Made by a program: the position numbers and the translations under genes. A DNA stretch of 54,018 nt from Alphaproteobacteria bacterium UBA2964 (lineage in GTDB: Bacteria > Pseudomonadota > Alphaproteobacteria > MPNO01 > UBA2964), in assembly GCA_905182615.1 (NCBI GenBank), contig CAJJCG010000057.1, positions 1-54,018 of the forward strand. The letters are read 5' to 3'. Numbering within the stretch: position 1 is the stretch's first letter; each line of letters begins with the position of its first letter. The notes under the pieces were generated by a model. That model ran no database searches. It saw only the letters and a program-made list of their open reading frames with translations, and had not been told where the DNA came from. Positions 42,239 to 51,875 of this stretch are shown in pieces.

Positions 42239-44317
42239 TTAGCGTTCCACGGTTCGAATATCTACTGCGCAGACGCCTTTTCCCTTGGGACGAACCATTA
42301 GCGGGTTGATCTCAATATCGGCGAGCCAGGTCCGGTGATCGAGGAAGAACTCGGAGAGCCCCTTGATACCGGCAATCAGGGCATCCGTGTCGGCTGGCCC
42401 AATGCCGCGGAACCCGTCGAGCATTGAAGATACCCGAAGCTCCGATAGCATGTTGCGAATGTCATCTTCACTGGCGGGGAGAAGCCGCAGGGCGACGTCT
42501 TTGATCAGCTCGACCATGACGCCACCGGCGCCAACGATCAGCATCGGGCCATATTGATCATCGTCGCGCGCGCCGACCAGCAACTCGACACCCGATACCA
42601 TTTCCTGTGCCAAAAACCCGTCGATACTAGCTTTCGAGTCGATAGCATGGAGCTTCTTGGCCATGCTTTCCGCGGCGGCAATCGCCGCCGTCTCATCGCT
42701 GATATTCAGAGCAACGCCGCCGACTTCCGTTTTGTGGCTAGCCTCGGGCGAAATGATTTTTATCGCTGCCGGAAAACCGACCTTTGTTGCGGCCTCTCCA
42801 GCATCACTACTATTGGTCGCGCGTGCTGTCTTGGGGACGGGAAGACCTTTTGCAGCGAGCGCGGCTTCGAGTGCTTCGCCACTGCAATTTGATTGAGTAC
42901 CCGATGGCGCGGGTGCGGTGGCTGTTTCGCGCCCGGCGCGTTCACCAAAGTACCAAAGTGCATTCATCGCCCGGACACCGGCGCGGGTGCCCTGCAGGAA
43001 TGGCATGTTGGTGGCACCTTGGAAGTCCAGACCGCCATCGGGAATTTGATGTGGCATGCGGGCAAAGGAAATTATTGGCTTACCGGTAGAGGCTATCAGC
43101 TCTTTAACCTCGTCCTGTGGTCCTGCGCTTCGGGCTGAGCCTGGCATGTTATTGCACCAGGCGACCATGTCGACGCCGGGGTCAGCGGCAAAAGCCTTGC
43201 AGATTTCCGCTGGGGCCGATTTACCTGAAACCCCAACCGGCGCGCCGGTATCAATGGGGTTCCGGATATGACAATCAGCGGGCACGTAGGGACGTATGGC
43301 CTCGACTGTTTGAGGTGCTAAATCGGCGATCACGGCATTTTCTTGATCGCAGTAATCATGCAGCAGATCGACAGTGCCCCCGGATGTTGTCATAAAGGCG
43401 ATACTCGGGCCCGTTGGCAGGCGCTCCTGCTGGAAGGCGAGCGTCATCTCGATCATCTCTTCCAGCGTTTCGCAATTGATAATGCCATAGCGTTCGCAGA
43501 CCGCTTCGTAGGCCGCGTAATCGCCAGCGATTGCGCCGGAATGTGACTGTGCTGCTTCGCGTGATTTTTCTGACCGACCGGTTTTGATCGCAATGATCGG
43601 CTTGTCGGCTTTTAACGCGCGGCCTGCGGCTTTCATAAATTCATCGGGTTTGCGGATGCCTTCGATAAACAGACAAAGCTGTTTGGTCTCGGGGTCGTCG
43701 ATCACAAAATTCATATAATCGGCGAGATCAAGGCTGAGCTCATTGCCGGAGGAGATCGCATAAGAGAAGCGTAACCCGCGTTCCTGACCGGCTCTGGTGA
43801 AGTAGCTGAGCGTACCGCCTGACTGAGTGATTAACGCGACAGGGCCGGGCTCCATATCACTGACATGGGTATGTGGATAGCAGTAGATCTTCTCGCGAAT
43901 GCCGGCCAGCCCCATGCAGTTGGGGCCACAGATCGGAATACCAATTTTATCCAAAGCCGTGCGGAATTCTGCGCCGCGTTTGATTGATTCTTCGCGTCCG
44001 CCATCACCAAAGCCAGAGGCATAGACCACAGCAGCCTTAAGCCCGTTTGCGGCGCCCTGTCTTAACGCGTTTTCGATGGCGGGGGCGGGGATAATCATCA
44101 AAGCGAGATCGGCAAGTTCCGGCAACGATGCTAAATCCGGGAAACAGGGAACGCCGAATATCTCATCGCGCTTGGGATTTACTGGAAAGACTTTCCCGGC
44201 ATAGCCGGATTTCTGCAGATTCCCGAAAATATTGCGCGGCCAATGGGATTTCTCTGTCGCGCCGACAATGGCAATGGTTTTGGCATTAAAGATTGCCGCC
44301 GCTGGACTAGTCATCAT
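42239..44317 (-). CDS. NDP-forming acyl-CoA synthetase (acetate-CoA ligase family), copy 2
   Basis: A paralogue of the gene at 37966, also 692 residues once the start is set at 44317, where AGGG lies seven bases upstream. The frame is open a further 40 codons, but that extension is polar, atypical and overlaps the neighbouring gene. The CoA-binding domain has KTIAIVGATEKSHWPRNIFG, the middle VALITQSGGTLSYFTRAGQE and EAAQSHSGAIAGD, and the ATP-grasp domain VGFPAAIKIISPEASHKTEV. Same reaction type as copy 1. It is the last gene of a minus-strand row with the PLP enzyme, amidohydrolase and GGT-like genes, so it may activate an acid released by them. Confidence 0.9.
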   Translation of the reverse strand: MMTSPAAAIFNAKTIAIVGATEKSHWPRNIFGNLQKSGYAGKVFPVNPKRDEIFGVPCFPDLASLPELADLALMIIPAPAIENALRQGAANGLKAAVVYASGFGDGGREESIKRGAEFRTALDKIGIPICGPNCMGLAGIREKIYCYPHTHVSDMEPGPVALITQSGGTLSYFTRAGQERGLRFSYAISSGNELSLDLADYMNFVIDDPETKQLCLFIEGIRKPDEFMKAAGRALKADKPIIAIKTGRSEKSREAAQSHSGAIAGDYAAYEAVCERYGIINCETLEEMIEMTLAFQQERLPTGPSIAFMTTSGGTVDLLHDYCDQENAVIADLAPQTVEAIRPYVPADCHIRNPIDTGAPVGVSGKSAPAEICKAFAADPGVDMVAWCNNMPGSARSAGPQDEVKELIASTGKPIISFARMPHQIPDGGLDFQGATNMPFLQGTRAGVRAMNALWYFGERAGRETATAPAPSGTQSNCSGEALEAALAAKGLPVPKTARATNSSDAGEAATKVGFPAAIKIISPEASHKTEVGGVALNISDETAAIAAAESMAKKLHAIDSKASIDGFLAQEMVSGVELLVGARDDDQYGPMLIVGAGGVMVELIKDVALRLLPASEDDIRNMLSELRVSSMLDGFRGIGPADTDALIAGIKGLSEFFLDHRTWLADIEINPLMVRPKGKGVCAVDIRTVER

Positions 44318-44360
44318 TTTTTCCCTGTAGGTCTCAAGATTATTAGTTTTGTCGCGTTTG

Positions 44361-45452
44361 TTATTGTACTCGGCCACGCGCCGCGATGCTCCAGACATCG
44401 ACAACTTCGTCGTCGCTATAGGCAATGAAGCGATCATAAAGGTTCACGGTCGTGTCGCAATGGGTCGGCACGAAAGCGACCTTGTCATTGAGCGCCAGCG
44501 GGCATTTGCCGTCTTCGAAGGTCAGCTCGCTATGTTCTTCCCCGCCGAACTTAAAAACAGCGCCCGGCAAATTGACGGGCGACGGTGGGCCACCATCCGA
44601 GCTGATCGCTTTGAGTCCCATATCGAGAATGCAACGTCCCGGTTCGGGCAGTGAAATGACTGAGGCTAGGACGGTGAGAGATTGTTCGAACGGAATGGAG
44701 TTGCCATGATCCCATTCGATCTCGCGATAGCGCGAATCCATGAACAGATAGCCGCCGGGTTGAAGTTCTGTGAGACCTGCGGAAGCAGCATCGATAATCG
44801 ACGTTCCGCTGCCGCCACCGGTTAAATACTCCAGTGGCAATCCTGCTTTGCGGATCAGATCGGCAGTGTCGGTCAGGAGCCCCACGGCCTTGCGCGCGGC
44901 GGCATCGCGCTCGGCGAATGATGCCATCATCTGTATGGCTCCCTGATACCCCTGAAGCCCTTTAAAATTAAGCCAGTCGGCATTCATCACTTCATAGGCC
45001 AGTTGCAATGCGGGATCTCCGGGCTGTACGCCACATCTTCTCTGACCGACATCAACCTCAATCACGACATCAGGACGAATACCACAGGTCTGCGCCACGG
45101 CGGCCATTTCTGAGAGATTGTCGGGATTGTCGGCCACAACGGAGATCGTAGCTTCCTTGGAGATCTGCATCATCCGCGTGAGTTTGGAAATGCCGATTAC
45201 TGGCGTGGTAATTAAGATGTCTTTGATGTCGTGTGAGACCAGTACTTCGGCTTCGCCGAGTTTGGCGCAACAAACACCAACGGCACCGGCACCCTTTTGC
45301 ATCTTGGCGATCTCTGCTGACTTATGTGCCTTGGCGTGGGGCCGATAGGTAATACCGGCATTGTTCGTAAGCTCCTGCATACGTTTCATATTACGGAGGA
45401 AAGGGTCTTCCTCGATTAACAATACGGGTGTGTCGAGCTGTGAAAGTTTCAT
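44361..45452 (-). CDS. D-threonine aldolase-like PLP enzyme (alanine racemase N-terminal fold)
   Basis: A 363-residue fold-type III PLP enzyme. The PLP lysine is in RPHAKAHKS (about 37-45), LEYLTGGGSGTS forms the phosphate-binding turn, and PTHCDTTVNLYD near the C-terminus supplies the His and Asp metal ligands of the D-threonine aldolase/DSD1 group. These enzymes cleave D-beta-hydroxy amino acids to glycine or another amino acid plus an aldehyde, or dehydrate D-serine or 3-hydroxyaspartate. The exact substrate cannot be assigned. Its start overlaps the stop of the amidohydrolase gene by four bases, so the two are co-translated. Confidence 0.88.
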   Translation of the reverse strand: MKLSQLDTPVLLIEEDPFLRNMKRMQELTNNAGITYRPHAKAHKSAEIAKMQKGAGAVGVCCAKLGEAEVLVSHDIKDILITTPVIGISKLTRMMQISKEATISVVADNPDNLSEMAAVAQTCGIRPDVVIEVDVGQRRCGVQPGDPALQLAYEVMNADWLNFKGLQGYQGAIQMMASFAERDAAARKAVGLLTDTADLIRKAGLPLEYLTGGGSGTSIIDAASAGLTELQPGGYLFMDSRYREIEWDHGNSIPFEQSLTVLASVISLPEPGRCILDMGLKAISSDGGPPSPVNLPGAVFKFGGEEHSELTFEDGKCPLALNDKVAFVPTHCDTTVNLYDRFIAYSDDEVVDVWSIAARGRVQ

Positions 45453-47125
45453 GATTGACCTTGAGATAGGGTGCCGGTGTCATGGACCACTTTGCCGCCG
45501 ACGATTGTCATATCGGCGGTGATGTCCTTGATGTCGTTTTCCGGGCAGCTCAACGGGTCCTTATCAAGAATCACCAGATCAGCCAACTTGCTGATTTCAA
45601 GCGTGCCTTTGATGTCTTCTTCGCCTGTCAGATAGGCACCGTTGCGGGTGGCGCAGGTCAGAGCTTGCTCGCGGGTAAGGGCTTGGTCGGGACCGATTTG
45701 ATCATCGGAAAACATATTGTAGCGCGCTATTGTCTGCCACACCGGATACCACAAAGTGGTTGGCACATTGTCGGTGGCAAGGCCGATAGGGATGCCGGCC
45801 TCGACGATGCTTTTCAGCGGTGCAATCTCGTTCTCGCGAGCAACGCCGATCTCATCGCGGACAATATGACCGTACTTATAGATGTAGCGATTAGTGTGAG
45901 ATGTCATGGCTAGATTTAGCTCAGCTAGTCTTTCAATTTGGTGTTCCGTTGCGCGGTCTAAATGACCCATAACCCAGCGTTTATCGGCTATTGGTATGAC
46001 CTTATCGACAGCCTCGAAATGCTCCAGAAAGTCCATCCAGATGGCATTTGCGCGTATATTGTGGCGCGCTGCGGCGGTCAGGTAGTCGACTATTCCGTTC
46101 TCCGGGATACCACTGTCGTAATTGAAGCCTGACCAGCCTGTATACGGAGCCGCGCGATTGCGCACCATGTTGTCCGGGGTGATCCCAAAATCAGCAAAAA
46201 TACCGGCGACAGCCAACCATTCGTCGCCATCGCCGCGCAAGCCGCCAATCCAGTCCGACCATTCACTAAAGGCCTTGTCATAGCCGTCTTTGTTGGCGAA
46301 ATGCCAAGACGGGCTATAGACCAATGTCGCTCGGACAGAGGCGGCGCCTTCGGCATTCACAGCACGATAGGCCTCGATGAGTTCCTGGGCGCAGCCATGT
46401 TCCTCATAGACGCTGGTCGTGCCACTGGCGTTATAGATAGCCATTGATCGCTTGATGCCCGCGACCCGGTCGTCATGCCCAAAGCGCGGCATGGTTCGGA
46501 AGTATGCTAGCTCCGCTACAGGGACAAAAGTGTACTCATGGATGATGCCGTTGAGCGCGCCATTGCCGTCTTTTTCAAACTTGATGATATCGGGCAAATC
46601 GCCGGGATCGGAGTCCAGCCCCGCCGCTTCCAGCGCCTTCGAGTTGGCGATGGAGGTTAATGGCTGGATGTGCCGCCAATACCCCCAGATCGGTCTGATA
46701 TAAACCGGGTTGTTGGGTGATGCACGGTCAAGGTCTTCGCGGGTCGGCCAGCGATTTTCAGCGAGATTATCCGGCACGTCAAAATAATACGGCGGCTCGC
46801 CAATCGGCATGGTGACAATCCAGTCACCCGGTTCCGCCTCTGCCACCAATGCCGCAATTCGTTCAAGAACATCGTCAATCGATTTACAACCTGACAATGT
46901 TGGAAAGATCGATTTCAGACCCTCGCGATCCATATGAGCGTGCCCGTCAATCAGCCCCGGCATCACCGTCCTGCCGCCAGCATCAATGACTGAATGGTCG
47001 GCATAATCGGCGGCAAGTGTTTCGGCAGCCCCCACAGCGGCAATGCGATCACCCTCAATAGCGACGGCATCATGCAGGGAGAATGAAGCGTCGCAGGTGA
47101 CGACTTTGGCGTTGCGGATCAGCAT
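45449..47125 (-). CDS. amidohydrolase family protein (Amidohydro_3/YtcJ-like)
   Basis: A 558-residue protein with the metal-dependent amidohydrolase layout: a small beta domain, VMPGLIDGHAHMDREG with the HxH metal pair at residues 62 and 64, an eight-stranded barrel in which WVMGHLDRATEHQIERL carries a later His, and LATDNVP with the metal-site Asp near the end. The long insertion and length place it with YtcJ-type exoenzymes of the Amidohydro_3 family, whose members cleave amide or N-acyl bonds; the substrate is unknown. No signal peptide is visible. It is coupled to the aldolase-like gene and follows the GGT-like gene by 18 bases. Confidence 0.88.
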   Translation of the reverse strand: MLIRNAKVVTCDASFSLHDAVAIEGDRIAAVGAAETLAADYADHSVIDAGGRTVMPGLIDGHAHMDREGLKSIFPTLSGCKSIDDVLERIAALVAEAEPGDWIVTMPIGEPPYYFDVPDNLAENRWPTREDLDRASPNNPVYIRPIWGYWRHIQPLTSIANSKALEAAGLDSDPGDLPDIIKFEKDGNGALNGIIHEYTFVPVAELAYFRTMPRFGHDDRVAGIKRSMAIYNASGTTSVYEEHGCAQELIEAYRAVNAEGAASVRATLVYSPSWHFANKDGYDKAFSEWSDWIGGLRGDGDEWLAVAGIFADFGITPDNMVRNRAAPYTGWSGFNYDSGIPENGIVDYLTAAARHNIRANAIWMDFLEHFEAVDKVIPIADKRWVMGHLDRATEHQIERLAELNLAMTSHTNRYIYKYGHIVRDEIGVARENEIAPLKSIVEAGIPIGLATDNVPTTLWYPVWQTIARYNMFSDDQIGPDQALTREQALTCATRNGAYLTGEEDIKGTLEISKLADLVILDKDPLSCPENDIKDITADMTIVGGKVVHDTGTLSQGQS

Positions 47126-47143
47126 CGATTTGGAAGACTTTCC

Positions 47144-48730
47144 TTAATAGCCAGCCGCGTAGGCCTCACGCCGATGATCAGCGGCACCGACGAGAACGCC
47201 GTTATCAAGAATCTCGAGGCATTTCGATGAACCGAAATAGGAAGCGCCAGAGGCGCGCCCAATTTCAAATCCGCGTGCGGTTAGCGCGTTGCCAACTTCG
47301 TCCGGGAATTCGTCATCAATGAGAATGTTGGCTTTGCCGTCGATCGACCAGCGCGGTGCTTCGATAGCGGCGGAGAGTTCCATGCCGCGATCAATCATGT
47401 TGGTCAGCATCTGCACATTAGAGATCGTCTGGGCCGGACCACCAGGTGTCGTCAGCTGGTACTTCACCTTGCCGTTCTTGAAAGCCATCACCGGGTTTAG
47501 CGTATGACTGGGTTTTTTGCCCGGCGCGACAACATTGCGGTGTTCTGGGTCGGTGACAAAGCCTGTCATGCGGTTGTTGAGCAAAATGCCAGTGGTTGGA
47601 TCGAGGAAGGCTGAACCAAAGACATGAAACACACTTTGAACAACCGAGACCGCATTGCCGTCGCCGTCCGCCAGCGTAATGCAGCTGGTACCGCCGACAC
47701 CGGGGCGTTGATGTTGTCCGGGTGCTGCAGCGCGTACGGCAGCCTGCAACTTGCTTGTCATCTGCCCGCCGAGTAGCTCATCAATCGGGGCAGGGTGAAC
47801 GGCAGGGTCACAAATATAGGGAATGCCTTCGTCAAACGCGGCGCGGGCGGCGGCCATGAGATAGGCTAGCCGGTCCTCATCGCGGCCGGTAAAGGCCTCC
47901 TGCGGCAGATCCTTGATCGCGTTGAGCTGCATCAGCATCAGCACACCATATGAATTCGGCGGCATTACATGCACGTCGAGATCACGGTAATCGGTATTTA
48001 TGGTGTCGACCCATTCCGGCTCATAGCCTTCGAAATCGGCGGCGGAAAGCAGCCCGCCATTGGCCTGGCAATACTCACCAAGTGATTTTGCGATGCGCCC
48101 TTCGTAATAGACGTTGCTGCCATTCTCGGCGATGTCGCGAATAGTTTCGGCCAGGGCCGGTTGTTTGACGATGTCGCCGGGGCTCATTGGTACGCCACCC
48201 GGCATGTAAATGGATGCACAGCCGGGGTCTTTGCCGACATGATCGAACAACCGTAACGCGCTGGTCAGAATGCGTGAGATGGGATGACCGTTCTCGGCAA
48301 GATCGATGGCATCGGCGAATAAATCTTTCCACGGTATTTTGCCATACTTTTGATGTAGCCGTTCCCAACCACGGACGATACCCGGTACTGAGGCAGCATT
48401 CGGGCCATGCACGGTCATGCCGTCCTTGAAATATTCCGGTGTGGCGCCCGCGGGGGCGTACCCGCTGGCATTCAGCCCCTGGGTTTTCTTTGATGCGGCG
48501 TCGTGGTGAATGATAAACGCATCGCCGCCAAATGATGTAGCGTGGGGTAAAACCGTACAGAGGACAGCTGAGGTAGAGATCATGGCATCGACCACTGAGC
48601 CGCCGCGTTCGAGCATGCGTAGCCCAGATGTTGACGCTAATGAGTGGCCTGAAACGACCATGCCTTTGGTGCCGTAAACCGGTGAGCGGGGTAGCTTTAC
48701 ACCGGCAAATTCATCGACCTGTCCGGCCAT
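47144..48730 (-). CDS. gamma-glutamyltransferase family protein
   Basis: A 528-residue Ntn-hydrolase proenzyme of the GGT family. GMVVSGHSLASTSGLRMLERG and VLPHATSFGGDAF are the N-terminal signatures. Self-cleavage should occur before T348 in GVGGTSCITLADGDGNAVS, and LNNRMTGF and PGGPAQTISNVQ follow in the small subunit. Classical GGTs have TTH or TSH at the cleavage site; this one has TSC. There is no signal peptide, so it is probably cytoplasmic, a feature of GGT-like enzymes acting on gamma-glutamyl or cephalosporin-type amides rather than periplasmic glutathione. First gene of the minus-strand catabolic row. Confidence 0.9.
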   Translation of the reverse strand: MAGQVDEFAGVKLPRSPVYGTKGMVVSGHSLASTSGLRMLERGGSVVDAMISTSAVLCTVLPHATSFGGDAFIIHHDAASKKTQGLNASGYAPAGATPEYFKDGMTVHGPNAASVPGIVRGWERLHQKYGKIPWKDLFADAIDLAENGHPISRILTSALRLFDHVGKDPGCASIYMPGGVPMSPGDIVKQPALAETIRDIAENGSNVYYEGRIAKSLGEYCQANGGLLSAADFEGYEPEWVDTINTDYRDLDVHVMPPNSYGVLMLMQLNAIKDLPQEAFTGRDEDRLAYLMAAARAAFDEGIPYICDPAVHPAPIDELLGGQMTSKLQAAVRAAAPGQHQRPGVGGTSCITLADGDGNAVSVVQSVFHVFGSAFLDPTTGILLNNRMTGFVTDPEHRNVVAPGKKPSHTLNPVMAFKNGKVKYQLTTPGGPAQTISNVQMLTNMIDRGMELSAAIEAPRWSIDGKANILIDDEFPDEVGNALTARGFEIGRASGASYFGSSKCLEILDNGVLVGAADHRREAYAAGY

Positions 48731-48791
48731 GAAACTCTCCTAAATCCAACAAATGATAATTCCCCCCATCATGGCGGACGGCGGCTCCTTG

Positions 48792-49550
48792 TCAATGTGA
48801 AGAGGTGCGCCGTGTTACGAAGCGGGTGATAATTGTTGCAGCCGCAAAAGCGAAAACCAGTACTGGACCCGCCGGTAAATCTGAAACCGTTGATAGAATA
48901 ATACCGCCGATCACGGCTATGGCGCTCAGACCCATTGCAAGGCCAATGGAAGATTTCCGCATTCTGTTCACGGCCAGCGCTGGCAGGATCAGGCTGGCAA
49001 ACACCACATAGACGCCTACAAGCTGCACTGAGGCTGTGACGACAATCGCAAATAGCCCAAAGAACCAGACACCCTGCCGTATCGCCGGAACGGTAAACCA
49101 CAGGATAAGCCCCAGGCCATAAATTGGCGCGAAGGCAAGAATGTTGTCCCAAGACACAAACAATATCTGACCAGAAAGAATATGCTGAGTCTCTTCACCG
49201 CCCCGTGGATGGTTGGCGAGGGCGAGTAGGATGGCAGCGGCGGCCAGGACAAAGCTGCTGCCGATGATGGCTTCCTGCTCCTGTGGGGCGCTCTTTTCGA
49301 TCCATCTGAAAAAAAGTGCCGCGGCAAGGGCAGAAAGAATGGTGGCAACTTGGGTGACGGCCCAAGAGGCATCGTGTGCCCAGAGTTGAACCAGCACGAC
49401 GCAAAGCCCTGCGATCTGGGCGATGGCCAGGTCGATAAAAATGATGCCACGCCGCAGAACTTCAATGCCCAACGGGACATGGTGAATGGCGACCATCAAC
49501 CCTGCGATAGCTGCTGGCAAAACGATCTCTAGGCTTTCAAGGTTGACCAT
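48792..49550 (-). CDS. znuB: zinc/manganese ABC transporter permease (ZnuB-like)
   Basis: A 252-residue membrane protein with seven or eight hydrophobic helices. LRRGIIFIDLAIAQIAGLCV and VYVVFASLILPALAVNRMRK are the ABC-3 family signatures; the latter contains the cytoplasmic coupling region. The ABC-3 family imports Zn2+ or Mn2+. Its start overlaps the end of the binding-protein gene by 14 bases. The GGT-like gene lies upstream of neither; it starts 61 bases beyond this stop. No ATPase gene (znuC) is adjacent. Confidence 0.9.
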   Translation of the reverse strand: MVNLESLEIVLPAAIAGLMVAIHHVPLGIEVLRRGIIFIDLAIAQIAGLCVVLVQLWAHDASWAVTQVATILSALAAALFFRWIEKSAPQEQEAIIGSSFVLAAAAILLALANHPRGGEETQHILSGQILFVSWDNILAFAPIYGLGLILWFTVPAIRQGVWFFGLFAIVVTASVQLVGVYVVFASLILPALAVNRMRKSSIGLAMGLSAIAVIGGIILSTVSDLPAGPVLVFAFAAATIITRFVTRRTSSH

Positions 49551-50448
49551 TGGCCTGCTTCAATTGCGTTAGGATGTCGTCAAAGAGTCTTTTTAAGGCG
49601 CCCGGTTTGGCGTCGCGGGAAACTGTGTACGGCAATACCAGAGCAGGTATCTTGATTCTTGCTGCTAGCCATTTTGACGGTGCTGCCTGATCATAGGGCG
49701 TCCTCAAGATAGCTCTTATTTTGGATGCATTTGCCTTTTTCAGAAGCGCTTGCAAATGCGATGCGGTTGGCGGAATGCCTGGTTTGGCTTCCAGTGATCC
49801 GACCTCTCGAAGATCGAGCCATCCAATCAGGTAACTCCATGATTTATGATGAACGACGACCGGCATATTCTTTAAGCCGCGAGCTTCTTCCTCCCATTGC
49901 GCTATGTTCATCGTCCATTCTTCGCCGAATTTCTTGTGGTTCTCGGCGAAGACGATGCTGTTTTTTGGGTCGATAACAGTCAACCGTTTTAGCAATTCAC
50001 GGGCGACAACAAGGATATTTCGGGGGTTGAGATGGATATGCGGATTTCCATCAGGATGGACATCGCCCATGCTTCGGTCGACGACAGTAGGTTTTTCTCT
50101 GACGGGTACATGCTGTGCCGCCATAAAGTATCCCGCGGTTCCGGGTCGAACTTTTGACCGGGCACTGCGTTGCATCAAGAGCGGCAACCAGCCGATTTCC
50201 AGCCCCGCGCCGGAACAAAAAACCAAATCGGCTCGACGAATCTTTGCTATCAGGCTCGGCCGTGCCCGAATATGATGCGGGTCCTGATTCTCATGTGTTG
50301 CAGAATAGGTGGAGATTTTGTCGCCGCCTATTTCCCGCGCGAGGGCGGCCCATTCCGGCTCACACGCAAATATTCGAACATCGGCACTGGCTGGGGTGGG
50401 CAATGCCCACCCCAGCAGTAGAACCGAAATCAAGCTTAGATTTCGAAA
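49537..50448 (-). CDS. znuA: zinc ABC transporter substrate-binding protein (ZnuA-like)
   Basis: I use the ATG at 50448, which gives MFRNLSLISVLLLGWALPTPA as a signal peptide; the mature chain is about 280 residues. The metal-site histidines typical of cluster A-I proteins are present in NQDPHHIRARPSL, GNPHIHLNPRN and VVVHHKSWSYL. The His-rich flexible loop of many ZnuA proteins is absent or reduced. It would capture zinc in the periplasm and hand it to ZnuB. It overlaps znuB and starts 14 bases after the porin stop, so all belong to the Zur-controlled operon. Confidence 0.9.
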   Translation of the reverse strand, partial: FRNLSLISVLLLGWALPTPASADVRIFACEPEWAALAREIGGDKISTYSATHENQDPHHIRARPSLIAKIRRADLVFCSGAGLEIGWLPLLMQRSARSKVRPGTAGYFMAAQHVPVREKPTVVDRSMGDVHPDGNPHIHLNPRNILVVARELLKRLTVIDPKNSIVFAENHKKFGEEWTMNIAQWEEEARGLKNMPVVVHHKSWSYLIGWLDLREVGSLEAKPGIPPTASHLQALLKKANASKIRAILRTPYDQAAPSKWLAARIKIPALVLPYTVSRDAKPGALKRLFDDILTQLKQANGQP

Positions 50449-50461
50449 CATAGCCTGGCTC

Positions 50462-51805
50462 CTAAAATGCATGCGCACCATGAGCCCCAATGCTCATGAT
50501 GTATTGCAGCATGAACTGATTGTCTTCCCGGCCATTAGACAGTTCTTCCCGGTTGTATTGAACACGAACCCGGCCGAATTCGCTGTTCGTCCAGTCGCCC
50601 ATCATCGATATCGTGTTGGGGTCGTGTCCTGCGGAGTCGAGCGCGCTTCCGGTTAGGCCCGCCGGCGTATTGGCGGCCAGTAACTGTGAATAACGGGCAC
50701 CAACCCGCCACGAAGGGGCGAATTTATAAACAGCCTGAGCGTACCAGCCCTGTGAGCTGTCATCGAAATTCACATTGCCTGTGGCTGCATTGCTGTCGTT
50801 ATACGTACCGTCTTCATTCCTATGGAAATATTCCGTCTGGAAAATCAATTCCTTGTCTTTAGCATTACCGGTAGGTGCCCATGTATAGCGGAGATCCGCG
50901 GCATAGAGGTTTGATTTGCCGACAAAGGTCACACTGTCTTCATTGGTAACTCGGCTGTTGACGTCGGTGTGGAGCGTGTATGCCCCCAGTCGCCAGGCCT
51001 GGTTATCGCCAATATCTCCGCCGATGCGGGCATAGGCAGACGAGGCGCCAAGCCCGCTGACCGAACCACCTGATGGATAGTCATCTCCCCGGAAGACGCC
51101 GCCGCCGAATTCAATAAACATATCAGCCGGGACGACATAAGAAATTTCAACACCATCATCATTAAAAGACTTATTGAGAAAGGCGCGATAGGGAAGCGGT
51201 CTGTCGGCAAAGTCATCTGCGTGGCTGTGATGTTCGTTAAGATAGCCTAGCGTCCAAAAGGCACGGCCAGCCTTGAGGCGCAGACCATCCGGTAAACCGG
51301 CATCCGGCAGGGTCTGAATATAAGCTTCTTCGAGTTCAATCTTGTCCGAGCCATCTTCCTGGACGATGGCGACTGTTGAGCTGGCATAGAACTTGTCATC
51401 AACATTAGCGGAGAAGTTGACTTCGGACTCTCCAATCGACAATCCCTCCTTGCCTCGTTCGCCTTCTTCACCGACGCCAAATCCGGAAATCTCAGAGTTC
51501 TTTTCCGAGAAACTGGAAGCTAGGCCATTCAGAACAAGCCCAATCGAGGGGTTAAAGGCATTGCTCCGAATGGAACGGGAACTGCTTGCTGGTGTTTCTG
51601 ATTTGGCGGCCTGCGCCTTTTGTTGCTCGAGGCCTTTGAGCTTGTTTTCAAGCGTTGCGACCCGACCCTCATAGGTTTTCTTTAGAGCCTGAACTTCTGT
51701 TAAAAGTTTTTGTAAATTCTGTTTGTCCGCTGCGGCCAGTGGGGCCGATGCAAGAAATACCTGTACGGCAATAGCCGCTGCGGTAAGCATGTACCGTTTC
51801 GTCAT
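50462..51805 (-). CDS. coiled-coil outer-membrane porin, zinc operon
   Basis: The start at the ATG at 51805 gives the signal peptide MTKRYMLTAAAIAVQVFLAS cleaved near AADK. A coiled coil follows (about 30-75: LQKLLTEVQALKKTYEGRVA), then a linker and a beta-barrel of alternating strands to the C-terminal phenylalanine (GAHGAHAF). The plan resembles LbtU-like and DcaP-like porins with a periplasmic coiled coil. Metal-binding candidates are LNEHHSHADDFAD in a loop and the His residues of the C-terminus. As the second gene of a Zur-type operon, a zinc or zinc-chelate channel is the natural reading, but not proved. Confidence 0.82.
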   Translation of the reverse strand: MTKRYMLTAAAIAVQVFLASAPLAAADKQNLQKLLTEVQALKKTYEGRVATLENKLKGLEQQKAQAAKSETPASSSRSIRSNAFNPSIGLVLNGLASSFSEKNSEISGFGVGEEGERGKEGLSIGESEVNFSANVDDKFYASSTVAIVQEDGSDKIELEEAYIQTLPDAGLPDGLRLKAGRAFWTLGYLNEHHSHADDFADRPLPYRAFLNKSFNDDGVEISYVVPADMFIEFGGGVFRGDDYPSGGSVSGLGASSAYARIGGDIGDNQAWRLGAYTLHTDVNSRVTNEDSVTFVGKSNLYAADLRYTWAPTGNAKDKELIFQTEYFHRNEDGTYNDSNAATGNVNFDDSSQGWYAQAVYKFAPSWRVGARYSQLLAANTPAGLTGSALDSAGHDPNTISMMGDWTNSEFGRVRVQYNREELSNGREDNQFMLQYIMSIGAHGAHAF

Positions 51806-51875
51806 AATAATTTTTCCTGGTCTCTGAATTAAACACACACGCAACACCGGCTACGTGTTTTTTGTCAGGTTAGGG

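Noticed and set aside
44318-44437. 40-codon N-terminal extension of acyl-CoA synthetase copy 2
   Set aside because: The extension is polar, overlaps the upstream aldolase-like gene, and a good ribosome-binding site precedes the ATG at 44317, which gives a protein equal in length to copy 1.
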